DNA of 25,770 bases from CAHJXF01 sp038240015 (lineage in GTDB: Bacteria > Pseudomonadota > Gammaproteobacteria > Burkholderiales > Burkholderiaceae_D): contig JBBSEF010000042.1 in assembly GCA_038240015.1 (NCBI GenBank), forward strand, positions 1-25,770, read 5' to 3'. The notes below the pieces were generated by a model. It was not told the origin of the DNA. It ran no database searches and saw only the letters and a list, made by a program, of their open reading frames with translations. The translations under genes and the position numbers were made by a program. Below, piece after piece: positions 7,632 through 16,262 of this stretch. Position 1 is the first letter of the stretch, and each line of letters begins with the position of its first letter.

Positions 7632-10007
7632 ATGAATCGCGAAGCCGATCCGTTTCTGCTCGAGCGCGCGATCGAAGCCGCACCGCAAGTCGTGGGTGCG
7701 CCGGTCGCCCATGAATCGGCCGCGCTGCACGTGGCCGGTGAGGCCGCCTACATCGACGATCTGCCCGAGTGGACCGGCACGTTGCACGCGGCGCTCGGGC
7801 TCGCGCCGGTCGCAAGCGGTCAGCTCGTCGCCATCGATGTCGAAGGCTTGAAGCGGCTGCCCGGTGCAGTCGCGATCCTGGTCGCGGCCGACACTCCCGG
7901 CGTCAACGAGTGCGGCGCGATACTCGACGACGAGCCGATTCTCGCCGACGGTGAAGTGCGCTATCTCGGTCAACCGCTGTTCGTGGTCCTCGCCGACAGC
8001 CGCGACACGGCGCGTCGCATCGCGTCGCGCGCACAACAGTTCGTCACCATCGAGTCGCGCGCACCGGTCCTGAGCGCGCTCGAAGCGCATGCGATGCGGC
8101 GCTACGTCGTGCCTCCCATGCATCTGATTCGCGAGAGCGGGCCGGGCGCGACACGCAAGGCGATCGCATCCGCACCGCATCGCTTAGAAGGGACGCTGTC
8201 GGTTGGCGGCCAGGAACACTTCTATCTCGAAGGCCAGATCTCTTACGCGGTGCCGCAGGAGCGCGGCGCCATGCGCGTCCTGTGCTCGACCCAGCATCCG
8301 ACCGAGATGCAGCACGCGGTGGCGCGCGCGCTCGGTGTCGCGTCGCACGACGTGCAGGTCGAATGCCGCCGCATGGGCGGCGGCTTCGGCGGCAAGGAGT
8401 CGCAGTCGGCGCCGTTCGCGTGCATCGCCGCGATCGCAGCGCGCCTGACGGGACGGCCGGTCAAGTTGCGGCTCGATCGCGACGACGACTTCCTCATCAC
8501 CGGTCGCCGTCACGGTTTCGATTTTCGTTACGAGGTCGGATACGACGACGAGGGTCGCGTCCTCGGCGTCGAGATCGACATGATCTCGAACGCGGGACAC
8601 AGCGCCGATCTCTCGTCGCCGGTGATGACGCGCGCGCTCTGCCACTTCGACAACGCGTACTGGTTGCCCGAAGTCGCGATCCATGGATACAGCGCGCGCA
8701 CCGACACGCAGAGCAACACGGCGTTTCGCGGCTTCGGCGGGCCGCAGGGTGCGATCGCGATCGAAGTGATCCTCGACTCGATCGCGCGGCGCCTCGGACG
8801 CGATCCGCTCGGGGTGCGACGCGCGAACTTCTACGGCATCGGCGAGCGCGACGTGACGCCTTACGATCAGACCATCGACGACAACATCGTCGCACCGCTG
8901 GTCGATCGGCTCGTCGCATCGAGCGCCTACGAAAAGCGGCGCGCAGAAATTGCGGACTGGAACGCAAGGAGTCCGGTACTCAAGCGCGGCATCGCGCTCA
9001 CGCCGGTCAAGTTCGGCATCTCGTTCAACGTCGCGCATTACAACCAGGCCGGCGCGCTGGTGCACGTCTACGCCGATGGTTCGGTGCTGGTGAATCACGG
9101 CGGGACCGAGATGGGACAGGGGTTGCATACCAAGGTCGCGCAGGTGGTGGCGCAGGTGTTCGGTATATCCCTCGCACGCGTGCGCGTGACGGCGACCGAC
9201 ACGCACAAGGTCGCCAACACATCGGCGACCGCAGCGTCGACCGGGTCCGACCTGAACGGCAAGGCGGCCGAGGATGCGGCGCTGCGCATTCGCGCGCGAA
9301 TCGCGGCGATGCTCGCGAAGTTCGAGGGTGTGGACGCGTCCGCATTGCGTTTCATCGACGGCCGCGTCGTCGGACCGGGTTTCGATCGCAGCTTCGAGGA
9401 CGTGATTTCCAAGGCGTATGCCGAGCGCGTGCAATTGTGGAGCGACGGCTTCTACGCGACCCCCGGCCTCCACTGGAATCGCGAGACGATGAAGGGCAAG
9501 CCCTTTTTCTACTTCGCCTACGGCGCGGCGGTCAGCGAGGTGCTGGTCGACACGCTGACCGGCGAGCATCGCGTGCTGCGTGCCGATCTGCTGCACGACG
9601 TGGGCCGTTCGCTCAATCCCGCGATCGATCTCGGCCAGATCGAAGGCGGTTTCGTGCAAGGCGTCGGATGGCTCACCAGCGAGGAACTGGTGTGGCATCC
9701 GACCACCGGCCTGCTGGCGACCCACGCGCCCAGTACCTACAAGATTCCGACTGCGAACGACTGTCCTGCGATCTTCAACGTTGCGCTCTATGACGCAGCC
9801 AATGTCGCCGACAGCATCCATCGCAGCAAGGCCGTGGGCGAGCCGCCGCTGCTGCTCGCGTTCTCGGTGTTCCTCGCGATTCGCGATGCGGTGGCCGCGT
9901 GCGGATCGGGTCGCGTCGATCCTCCGCTGCGCGCACCGGCGACGCCTGAAACGGTGCTCGATGCGATCGATGCGGTGCGTGCGCAGGGCCGTCTCATTCA
10001 CGGATAG
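7632..10007 (+). CDS. xdhB: Xanthine dehydrogenase large subunit (molybdopterin-binding)
   Basis: A 791-residue catalytic subunit that holds the molybdenum cofactor and hydroxylates purines. Residues matching the known active site are visible. Q194 is in GQEHFYLEGQ and contacts the cofactor. E256 is in MGGGFGGKE, corresponding to bovine Glu802. R366 is in AFRGFGGPQ, corresponding to bovine Arg880. The catalytic base E737 is in KAVGEPP, corresponding to bovine Glu1261. The pair Glu/Arg marks a xanthine rather than an aldehyde substrate. Further cofactor motifs are GTEMGQGLHTK and the GVGW segment. The length is normal for the bacterial two-subunit enzyme. It sits between xdhA and xdhC. Confidence 0.96.
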   Translation: MNREADPFLLERAIEAAPQVVGAPVAHESAALHVAGEAAYIDDLPEWTGTLHAALGLAPVASGQLVAIDVEGLKRLPGAVAILVAADTPGVNECGAILDDEPILADGEVRYLGQPLFVVLADSRDTARRIASRAQQFVTIESRAPVLSALEAHAMRRYVVPPMHLIRESGPGATRKAIASAPHRLEGTLSVGGQEHFYLEGQISYAVPQERGAMRVLCSTQHPTEMQHAVARALGVASHDVQVECRRMGGGFGGKESQSAPFACIAAIAARLTGRPVKLRLDRDDDFLITGRRHGFDFRYEVGYDDEGRVLGVEIDMISNAGHSADLSSPVMTRALCHFDNAYWLPEVAIHGYSARTDTQSNTAFRGFGGPQGAIAIEVILDSIARRLGRDPLGVRRANFYGIGERDVTPYDQTIDDNIVAPLVDRLVASSAYEKRRAEIADWNARSPVLKRGIALTPVKFGISFNVAHYNQAGALVHVYADGSVLVNHGGTEMGQGLHTKVAQVVAQVFGISLARVRVTATDTHKVANTSATAASTGSDLNGKAAEDAALRIRARIAAMLAKFEGVDASALRFIDGRVVGPGFDRSFEDVISKAYAERVQLWSDGFYATPGLHWNRETMKGKPFFYFAYGAAVSEVLVDTLTGEHRVLRADLLHDVGRSLNPAIDLGQIEGGFVQGVGWLTSEELVWHPTTGLLATHAPSTYKIPTANDCPAIFNVALYDAANVADSIHRSKAVGEPPLLLAFSVFLAIRDAVAACGSGRVDPPLRAPATPETVLDAIDAVRAQGRLIHG

Positions 10008-10020
10008 GTTCTTGACGCCG

Positions 10021-10863
10021 ATGAGCGATTCTCTTCGCGTTCTTGCGCAGCAACGGGTCGCGCGTGACGAGGCTTCGGTCATCATCGAAGTCATCGCAAC
10101 TCGCGGCTCCGTCCCGCGCGAAGCCGGCACGCGCATGCTGGTGTGGGCCGGCGACTGCGCCGGAACGATCGGTGGCGGACATCTCGAATGGCAGGCGATT
10201 GCAAAAGCGCGAGCCGCGTTGCGCGATCCGTCGCGATGGCCCGGCCCGGAAGAGATCGCCCTGGGCGCATCGCTCGGCCAGTGCTGCGGCGGCGCGGTGA
10301 CCTTGCGCTATCGAAGGCTCGACGACGACGCACTCGCCGACTGGCCGCTCGACCAATACGCAACGGTCATTCAGCTTTACGGCGCGGGCCACGTCGGCCG
10401 AGCCATCGCCCATCTGCTCGGTACGCTCGAGGTTCGCGTGCAATGGATCGACGAACGCGACGACGCATTTCCCATCGAGCCTTCATCGGCGAACATCGAG
10501 CGCGTGTGCGTCGAGCCGGTCGAGGCCGAAGTCTCGGCCGCACCAGCGGGATGCTTCCATCTCGTGCTCACACATCAACACGATCTCGACTTGCGCATCG
10601 TCGAAGCGATCCTGCGTCGCGGCGACTTCGCGTGGCTCGGACTGATCGGCTCGATCACCAAGCGCCGCCGCTTCGAGCAACAGTTGAGGCAGCGCAGCTT
10701 CGACGACGCGGCCATCGAACGCATCACCTGTCCGATCGGCATCGAAGGCATCGCCGGCAAGGAGCCCGCGACGATCGCGGTCGCGGTTGTCGCACAGTTG
10801 GTGCAGGCGATCGAGCACGAACGCGCGCGCGATTGCGCGAAGGCAATAGCGCAACCCGCGTAG
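10021..10863 (+). CDS. xdhC: Xanthine dehydrogenase accessory protein XdhC
   Basis: A 280-residue maturation factor that binds the molybdenum cofactor, supports its sulfuration and delivers it to XdhB; it is not part of the final enzyme. Visible features are the N-terminal segment SVPREAGTRMLV followed by GTIGGGHLEW, a cysteine pair in GQCCGGAV, and a C-terminal Rossmann-like domain beginning LYGAGHVGRAI with GLIGSITKRRR further on. These are standard for the family. The ATG at 10021 follows the xdhB stop by 13 bp, completing an xdhABC operon. The frame is open further upstream inside xdhB, but those starts would overlap the upstream gene and add non-family sequence. Confidence 0.94.
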   Translation: MSDSLRVLAQQRVARDEASVIIEVIATRGSVPREAGTRMLVWAGDCAGTIGGGHLEWQAIAKARAALRDPSRWPGPEEIALGASLGQCCGGAVTLRYRRLDDDALADWPLDQYATVIQLYGAGHVGRAIAHLLGTLEVRVQWIDERDDAFPIEPSSANIERVCVEPVEAEVSAAPAGCFHLVLTHQHDLDLRIVEAILRRGDFAWLGLIGSITKRRRFEQQLRQRSFDDAAIERITCPIGIEGIAGKEPATIAVAVVAQLVQAIEHERARDCAKAIAQPA

Positions 10864-10894
10864 GCATTCGCATGCTTGGACGCCATCGCCGCGC

Positions 10895-10923
10895 TTGACA
10901 CTAACTAACTCGTCAATTAGTGT
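10895..10923 (+). promoter_or_regulatory. Promoter with overlapping inverted-repeat operator for the TetR-efflux operon
   Basis: A perfect -35 hexamer TTGACA (10895-10900) is followed after 17 bp by TAGTGT (10918-10923), a weak -10. The same stretch contains the inverted repeat ACACTAA (10898-10904) / TTAGTGT (10917-10923), whose arms overlap both hexamers. This is the expected arrangement for an autorepressing TetR protein, which would block polymerase when bound. The regulator's GTG start is only 7 bp downstream of TAGTGT, so the transcript would be leaderless or nearly so. Promoter and operator functions are inferred from sequence only. Confidence 0.6.
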
Positions 10924-10929
10924 TCAGGC

Positions 10930-11664
10930 GTGCGTACCAATCTTCGTCCCGCCGCTGTAGGTCGGCGCAGCCGCGCCCCCGATCACGATGCTCGCGAGCA
11001 CCTCCTCGACGCGGCCACATCGCTGTTTGCCGAGCGCGGCGTCGCCAGTACCACGGTCGCGCAAATCGCCGCAGCCGGCGGCGTCACGTCGGCGATGGTG
11101 CACTACTGGTTTAGGACTCGCGAGCGCGTGCTCGATGCCGTTGTCGAAGAGCGGATTGCGCGCGCCTTCCTCGCGGTCTGGGAGCCGGTCGATCCGGCGG
11201 ACGACGCCACGCTGGCGCAGGTGCAGGGCATCGTGAGGCGTATGTTCGACGTCACCGAACAGATGCCTTGGCTGCCGTCGCTTTGGCTGCGCGAGATCGT
11301 CAACGAGGGCGGCTTGCTGCGCGAGCGGGCCTTCCGTCACATCCCGGTGAAGAAGGTTCAGGGCTTCGGACAAGGTGTGGCGCGCGCCAGGGCGCGCGGC
11401 GAACTGAACGCGCAGATCGACCCGCTGTTGTTGTTCAATTCGATCCTCGCGCTGGTGATGTTGCCGCAGGCGACTGCGAAGCTTTGGCAGCGCCTGAATC
11501 AGCCGGGTTCGTTCGATCGCGCCAACCTGGAAGCTCACGTGATGGCTCTGCTGATGCATGGGCTGCGCGGCAAGCGCGGCAAGCGCGCCCGCGCTGCTCC
11601 TGCTGCTGCTGTTGCACGCGCCCGAAAAACGCCGGCGCTCCGGCCCCGGAGAACAGCCCCATGA
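10930..11664 (+). CDS. TetR/AcrR-family transcriptional regulator of the efflux operon
   Basis: A 244-residue TetR-type repressor. The N-terminal DNA-binding domain (residues ~20-68) shows the family pattern AREHLLDAATSLFAERG, then the helix-turn-helix TTVAQIAAAGGVTSAMVHYWF. The C-terminal ligand-binding domain is all-helical. The last ~30 residues are a basic Ala/Arg-rich tail (GKRGKRARAAPAAAV), which is unusual for the family. The start is a GTG directly behind the palindromic promoter. The stop overlaps the ATG of the membrane fusion gene (ATGA), so regulator and transporter are co-transcribed. E. coli CecR controlling ybhGFSR is a known parallel arrangement; the ligand here is unknown. 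Confidence 0.9.
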   Translation: MRTNLRPAAVGRRSRAPDHDAREHLLDAATSLFAERGVASTTVAQIAAAGGVTSAMVHYWFRTRERVLDAVVEERIARAFLAVWEPVDPADDATLAQVQGIVRRMFDVTEQMPWLPSLWLREIVNEGGLLRERAFRHIPVKKVQGFGQGVARARARGELNAQIDPLLLFNSILALVMLPQATAKLWQRLNQPGSFDRANLEAHVMALLMHGLRGKRGKRARAAPAAAVARARKTPALRPRRTAP

Positions 11665-12626
11665 ACAGATCGTCCTCTCTTCGTTCGTGCACCGCGACGC
11701 TTCTGTTCACTGTCGCCTGCGCCGGCTGTTCGCAACGCACGACGAATACCTACCACGGCTACGTCGAAGGAGAATTCGTCTATCTTGCGTCGTCGCAAGC
11801 GGGTCAACTGACGCAGCTCGCAGTGGCGCGCGGCCAGAACGTGCAGGCAGCTGCGCCGATGTTCGTGCTCGAGGCGGAGAACGAAGCTGCCGCCGTAAGG
11901 CAGGCGCGCGAGCAATTGCTTGCGGCACAGTCGCAGCAGGCCGACGTGCAGACCGGCAAGCGTGCGCAAGAGATCGCGGTAACGCAGGCTCAGCTGCAGC
12001 AGGCAGAGGCCGATGCGACACGGGCCGTCACGCAATACCGGCGCGATCAGGAGCAATACCGGATCGGCGGCATAGCGCAAATGCAACTCGATGATTCACG
12101 CGCATCGGCACAGTCGACTGCGGCGAAGGTGCGCGAACTCGGAAGCCAGATCGCCGTCGCGCGCCTGCCCAATCGACCCGAGCAGGTCAAGGCCCAGGTT
12201 GCGCAGGTGCGCGCTGCGGAGGCCGCGCTCGCGCAAGCGCAATGGAAGCTCGATCAGAAAAACATTCGTGCGCCGCAAGCCGGGCTGGTGTTCGACACCA
12301 TGTATCGCGCCGGCGAGTGGGTGCCCGCCGGCAGCCCGGTCGTGCGCATGCTGCCGCCAGAGAACGTCAAGGTGCGCTTCTTCGTGCCAGAGACGGTGGT
12401 CGGCTCGCTCGTGCCGGGCCGGTCGGTGCTGATTCGCTGCGACGGCTGCGCGGCCGAAGTGCCGGCCGTGCTCAGCTTCGTGTCGGCGCAGTCCGAGTAC
12501 ACGCCGCCGGTCATCTACAGCAACGAGAATCGCGCCAAGCTGGTGTTCCTCGTCGAGGCGCGTCCGCAGGCGGTCGATGCGCCCAAGCTGCATCCGGGCC
12601 AGCCGGTCGAGGTGAGTTTGCGATGA
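11661..12626 (+). CDS. HlyD/YbhG-like membrane fusion protein (periplasmic adaptor)
   Basis: A 321-residue adaptor that should link the inner-membrane ABC pump to the outer-membrane factor. An N-terminal signal segment ends in ACAGCSQ; the cysteine could be lipidated, although the -3 residue is not the usual one. Then come a short barrel/lipoyl half (GYVEGEFVYLAS, GQNVQAAAPMFVLE), a long Gln/Ala-rich coiled-coil hairpin at about residues 75-190, the second lipoyl half (IRAPQAGLVFDTMYRAGEWV) and a C-terminal beta domain. A GGAGA ribosome-binding site precedes the ATG, which overlaps the TetR stop. The stop overlaps the ATPase start, again as ATGA. Confidence 0.9.
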   Translation: MNRSSSLRSCTATLLFTVACAGCSQRTTNTYHGYVEGEFVYLASSQAGQLTQLAVARGQNVQAAAPMFVLEAENEAAAVRQAREQLLAAQSQQADVQTGKRAQEIAVTQAQLQQAEADATRAVTQYRRDQEQYRIGGIAQMQLDDSRASAQSTAAKVRELGSQIAVARLPNRPEQVKAQVAQVRAAEAALAQAQWKLDQKNIRAPQAGLVFDTMYRAGEWVPAGSPVVRMLPPENVKVRFFVPETVVGSLVPGRSVLIRCDGCAAEVPAVLSFVSAQSEYTPPVIYSNENRAKLVFLVEARPQAVDAPKLHPGQPVEVSLR

Positions 12627-13594
12627 CGCGCGATGCCGACTCCGCCACGTCGGACTATGCGATCGACGTCCACGACCTCAACAAGAGCTTCGGCGACAAG
12701 CACGTCGTCAAGGACGTGTCGCTGCAGGTTCGCCACGGCGAGATCTTTGGATTTCTCGGACCGAACGGCAGCGGCAAGACGACGTGCATACGCATGATGT
12801 GCGGCTTGCTGACGCCCGACTCGGGCAGCGGCACCTGCCTGGGCTACGACATCGTCAAGGAAAGTGCGCAGATCAAGCGACGCGCCGGCTACATGACGCA
12901 GCGGTTCTCGTACTGGGACGACTTGACGATTCGAGAAAATCTCGACTTCGTCGCGCGCATCTACGAGATGGGCAATCGCAAGGAAGCGGTCGATCGAGCG
13001 CTCGCGGGCCTCGGACTCGAGAGCCGCGCGGACCAGATGGCGGGCGCGCTGTCGGGCGGGTGGAAGCAGCGTCTTGCGCTGGCCGCCTGCATGCTGCACG
13101 AGCCGCAACTGCTGCTGCTCGACGAACCCACCGCCGGCGTCGATCCGACCGCGAGGCGCGACTTCTGGGAGGAGTTGCATCGGCTCGCCGCGCGCGGCAT
13201 CTCGGTACTGGTCAGCACGCACTACATGGACGAGGCCGAGCGCTGCCACAAGCTCGCCTACATCGCCTACGGCAAGCTGCTCACGCAAGGCACCGCGCGT
13301 GAAGTGATCGATTCGCAGCACCTGTCGACCTGGGCTATCTATGGCGACAACCTGGTGGAGCTGGCCGAGCGTTTGCGCAAGACCGAGGGCGTGGCGCAGA
13401 CCGTCGTGTTCGGCTCTTCGCTGCACGTGAGCGGGGCCGACGAGCATGCGTTGCAGGCGTCGCTCGACCGACTGAAATCGAGCGATGCGTCGATGCGCGT
13501 CGAGCGAATCGAGACCGGTCTGGAGGACGTGTTCATCTACATGATGAGCCGCACGTCCGATGACTATTCCGGACAAGGGAGCGCCAGCCGATGA
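12623..13594 (+). CDS. ABC transporter ATP-binding protein, YbhF-like with a single NBD
   Basis: A 323-residue ABC ATPase of the drug-export (ABC-2) type. The Walker A is GPNGSGKTT, the Q-loop region is GYMTQRFSYWDDLT, the signature is the variant LSGGWKQRLALA, Walker B is LLLLDEPTAGVDP followed by TARRDFWEELH, and the H-loop is VSTHYMDEAERC. The signature and the GVDPxxRRxFW phrase resemble the halves of E. coli YbhF, but E. coli YbhF has two NBDs in one chain and this protein has one, so it probably acts as a homodimer. The C-terminal ~90 residues form the accessory domain common in this group. The ATG overlaps the adaptor stop and the stop overlaps the permease ATG. Confidence 0.92.
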   Translation: MTRDADSATSDYAIDVHDLNKSFGDKHVVKDVSLQVRHGEIFGFLGPNGSGKTTCIRMMCGLLTPDSGSGTCLGYDIVKESAQIKRRAGYMTQRFSYWDDLTIRENLDFVARIYEMGNRKEAVDRALAGLGLESRADQMAGALSGGWKQRLALAACMLHEPQLLLLDEPTAGVDPTARRDFWEELHRLAARGISVLVSTHYMDEAERCHKLAYIAYGKLLTQGTAREVIDSQHLSTWAIYGDNLVELAERLRKTEGVAQTVVFGSSLHVSGADEHALQASLDRLKSSDASMRVERIETGLEDVFIYMMSRTSDDYSGQGSASR

Positions 13595-14733
13595 AGTCGT
13601 CGCGCATGTTTTCTTTGGCGCGATGGGCCAGTGTCGCGCGCAAGGAATTCCTGCAACTGCGCCGCGACCGAATTACGTTCGCGATGATGGTCGGCGTGCC
13701 GATCATGCAAATGGCGCTGTTCGGCTTTGCGATCAACAGCGACCCCAAGCACCTGCCGACCGCCGTGATCATGGCCGACCAGAGCGAATTCACGCGCAGC
13801 TTCATCGCGGCGATGCGCAACTCGGACTATTTCGAAATCGTCGCCACGCTTCCCGACGAGGCGTCGGGCCACCGCGCGCTCGCCAATGGCGAAGTGCAGT
13901 TCGTGCTCAACATCCCCGCGGGCTTCACGCGCGATCTCGCGAAGGGCGCGCATCCGTCGCTGCTGGTGGAAGCCGATGCGACCGATCCGGTCGCGATCGG
14001 CACGGCGCTCGGTGCACTGCCGGCTATCGCGACGGCGGTGCTGCAAAGAGACCTCACCGGAGCACTGTCGAAACTCGCCGTTGGCGCTCCCGCTTTCGAT
14101 GTGAATGTCCATCGGATGTACAACCCCGAAGGCATCTCGCAATACAACATCGTGCCCGGTCTGATGGGCGTGATCCTGACGCTGACGATGGTGATGATGA
14201 CCGGCCTCGCGATCACGCGCGAACGCGAGCGCGGCACGATGGAGAACCTGCTCGCGACGCCCGTGCTGCCGATCGAGGTGATGACCGGCAAGATCGTTCC
14301 GTACATCGCGATCGGCCTGGTCCAGGTGACTATCATCCTCGCCGCGGCTCGCTACGTATTCGGCGTGCCCTTCGTCGGCAACGTGATCGAGATCTATCTG
14401 GCTTCCTTGTTGTTCATCGCGGCCACGCTGACGGTCGGCATCACCTTGTCGTCGCTCGCGCAAAATCAGTTGCAGGCGATGCAGTTGACGATCTTCTATT
14501 TCCTGCCGAGCTTGCTCCTGTCGGGTTTCATGTTTCCGTTCGCGGGCATGCCGAAGTGGGCGCAGTTGATCGGCAACGTGCTGCCGCTGACGTATTTCAA
14601 TCGGCTGGTGCGCGGCATCCTGTTGAAGGGCAACACCTGGCCTGAACTGTGGCCGCACGTATGGCCGCTACTCATCTTCCTTTGCGTGGTGATGGCGATC
14701 GCGGTGAAGTTCTACCGGCGCACGCTCGATTGA
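13591..14733 (+). CDS. ABC-2 type permease (YbhS/YbhR-like)
   Basis: A 380-residue inner-membrane subunit. After a short basic N-terminus there is TM1 (about residues 27-47, MMVGVPIMQMALFGFAIN). A large extracytoplasmic domain of ~135 residues follows. A cluster of five hydrophobic segments comes next, starting with GLMGVILTLTMVMMTGLAI. The cytoplasmic signature RERERGTMENLLATPV and the later phrase FYFLPSLLLSGFMFPF are typical of ABC-2 permeases of the YhhJ/YbhR type. Only one permease gene is present, whereas E. coli ybhGFSR has two, which suggests a homodimeric membrane part. The ATGA overlap with the ATPase gene indicates coupled translation. Confidence 0.93.
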   Translation: MKSSRMFSLARWASVARKEFLQLRRDRITFAMMVGVPIMQMALFGFAINSDPKHLPTAVIMADQSEFTRSFIAAMRNSDYFEIVATLPDEASGHRALANGEVQFVLNIPAGFTRDLAKGAHPSLLVEADATDPVAIGTALGALPAIATAVLQRDLTGALSKLAVGAPAFDVNVHRMYNPEGISQYNIVPGLMGVILTLTMVMMTGLAITRERERGTMENLLATPVLPIEVMTGKIVPYIAIGLVQVTIILAAARYVFGVPFVGNVIEIYLASLLFIAATLTVGITLSSLAQNQLQAMQLTIFYFLPSLLLSGFMFPFAGMPKWAQLIGNVLPLTYFNRLVRGILLKGNTWPELWPHVWPLLIFLCVVMAIAVKFYRRTLD

Positions 14734-14756
14734 AAGCTCCTTGAAAGGGCGCGATC

Positions 14757-16238
14757 ATGCCGAATCCATCGAGACCTCGTCGAGTCGTCGTGGCGATGTG
14801 CGCGGCGCTCGCGCTGTGCTGCTGCACGGTCGGGCCAGATTTCCACACGCCGCCCGCAACCGCGCCATCGATCTACACGCCCGCGCCGCAGCCAACCGTC
14901 ACCAGCGCATCGACAGGACCGGGCGGCGCCGCGCAGCGCTTCGTGGACGCGCAATCGATAGGCGGTGCGTGGTGGCGGGCATTCGGTTCGAACGCGTTGG
15001 ACCGGCTCGTGCAGCAGGCGCTCGACGACAGCCCGACCCTGGTGCAGGCGCGCATGAAGCTCACGCAAGCGCAAGAGGACCATCTCGCGCAGGCGGCCGC
15101 CACCGAGTTGCCGCAGCTCGATGCAAAGCTGTCGGTCACGCGCGAGAAAGTCGATCCGGCCTCATTCGGCATTCCGAATATCAAGCAGCCGGGTCCGTTC
15201 ACGTTGTACAACGCTTCGGTCAGCGTGTCGTACACGCTCGATCTTTTCGGCGCGAACCGGCGCGCACTCGAGGGACTCGCGGCGCAGGTCGACTATCAGC
15301 GGTACGAGCTCGACGCGGCGCGCTCGTCGCTGGCCGGCAACGTGGTGACGACGGCGTTTCGGCGCGCATCGTTCGCAAGGCAGATCGCGCTCACCGAGGC
15401 GATCCTCGACGCGCAGATGCAGCAGCTTCGGATCACCGAACGGCGTTACGCGCTCGGCGGCGTGTCGCGCGCCGATCTGCTCGGCCAGCGCACGCAGTCC
15501 GAGCAGGCGCGCGCGGGCTTGCCGTCGTTGCGCAAGCAACTCGCGCAGGCCGATCATCAGCTCGCTGTCTATCTGGGTCGTGCGCCGGCCGAGCCGGGCG
15601 TCGACAACGACGGGCAAGGCGGCGCGGGCGCTATCGACCTCGATGCGCTGACCTTGCCGACCGAGTTGCCGCTGACCTTGCCGTCTGCGCTCGCGCGCGA
15701 GCGGCCCGACATCCGCGCGTCGGAAGCGCTGCTGCATCAAGCCAGTGCGAACGTCGGCGTCGCGACCGCCAACCTGTACCCGCAGATCACGTTGTCGGGC
15801 GGCGCCGGCACCCAACGCACCAGCGTGTCGGACCTGTTGACGGGGATCAATGTGTGGAATATCGGAGCGGGGCTGACCCAGCCGATTTTTCACGGCGGTC
15901 AATTGCGCGCGAAGAAGCGCTCGGCCGAAGCGGCCTACGAGGCCGCGCTCGCGTCGTATCGCCAGACCGTATTGCAAGGACTGCAGGAAGTCGCCGATGC
16001 ATTGCGGGCCTTGCAACACGATGCCGATGAACTGCAGGCCCGCGATGAAGCCGGACGCGCCGCGCACGACAGCGCCCGGATCGCAAGTGATCGATATGCA
16101 TCGGGCGGGATCAGCCAATTGGCGCTGCTCGATACGCAGCGCCAGCAATTGCAGACCGCGCTCGATCGCGTGAAGGCGCAGGCCCAACGCTACGCAGATA
16201 CGGCGGCGTTGTATCAGGCCCTCGGAGCCCGGCCCTGA
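14757..16238 (+). CDS. NodT-family outer-membrane efflux lipoprotein
   Basis: A 493-residue TolC-like outer-membrane factor and the last gene of the efflux operon, 23 bp after the permease. A signal peptide ends in a cysteine run with the NodT hallmark CTVGPDF, so it is probably lipidated on one of C21-C23. Two OEP repeats follow, with family phrases WWRAFGSNALDRLVQQAL, VSYTLDLFGANRRA, RRYALGGVSRADLL, RERPDIRASEALLHQASANVGVA and, near the end, YASGGISQLALLDTQRQ. A GAAAGGG ribosome-binding site lies upstream. It completes a tripartite inner-membrane/periplasm/outer-membrane exporter. Its stop faces that of puuD with only 24 bp between, and no obvious bidirectional terminator is seen there. Confidence 0.94.
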   Translation: MPNPSRPRRVVVAMCAALALCCCTVGPDFHTPPATAPSIYTPAPQPTVTSASTGPGGAAQRFVDAQSIGGAWWRAFGSNALDRLVQQALDDSPTLVQARMKLTQAQEDHLAQAAATELPQLDAKLSVTREKVDPASFGIPNIKQPGPFTLYNASVSVSYTLDLFGANRRALEGLAAQVDYQRYELDAARSSLAGNVVTTAFRRASFARQIALTEAILDAQMQQLRITERRYALGGVSRADLLGQRTQSEQARAGLPSLRKQLAQADHQLAVYLGRAPAEPGVDNDGQGGAGAIDLDALTLPTELPLTLPSALARERPDIRASEALLHQASANVGVATANLYPQITLSGGAGTQRTSVSDLLTGINVWNIGAGLTQPIFHGGQLRAKKRSAEAAYEAALASYRQTVLQGLQEVADALRALQHDADELQARDEAGRAAHDSARIASDRYASGGISQLALLDTQRQQLQTALDRVKAQAQRYADTAALYQALGARP

Positions 16239-16262
16239 GACGCTCGGTCGTGTGAACCGCAC

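Noticed and set aside
8184..10136. A 650-codon open frame on the minus strand opposite xdhB
   Set aside because: No recognisable domain, composition typical of antisense frames in GC-rich DNA, and xdhB on the plus strand is complete with all catalytic residues.
16239..16262. Possible bidirectional terminator between the outer-membrane factor gene and puuD
   Set aside because: The 24-bp gap is too short for a stable hairpin with T-runs, and no inverted repeat is evident.
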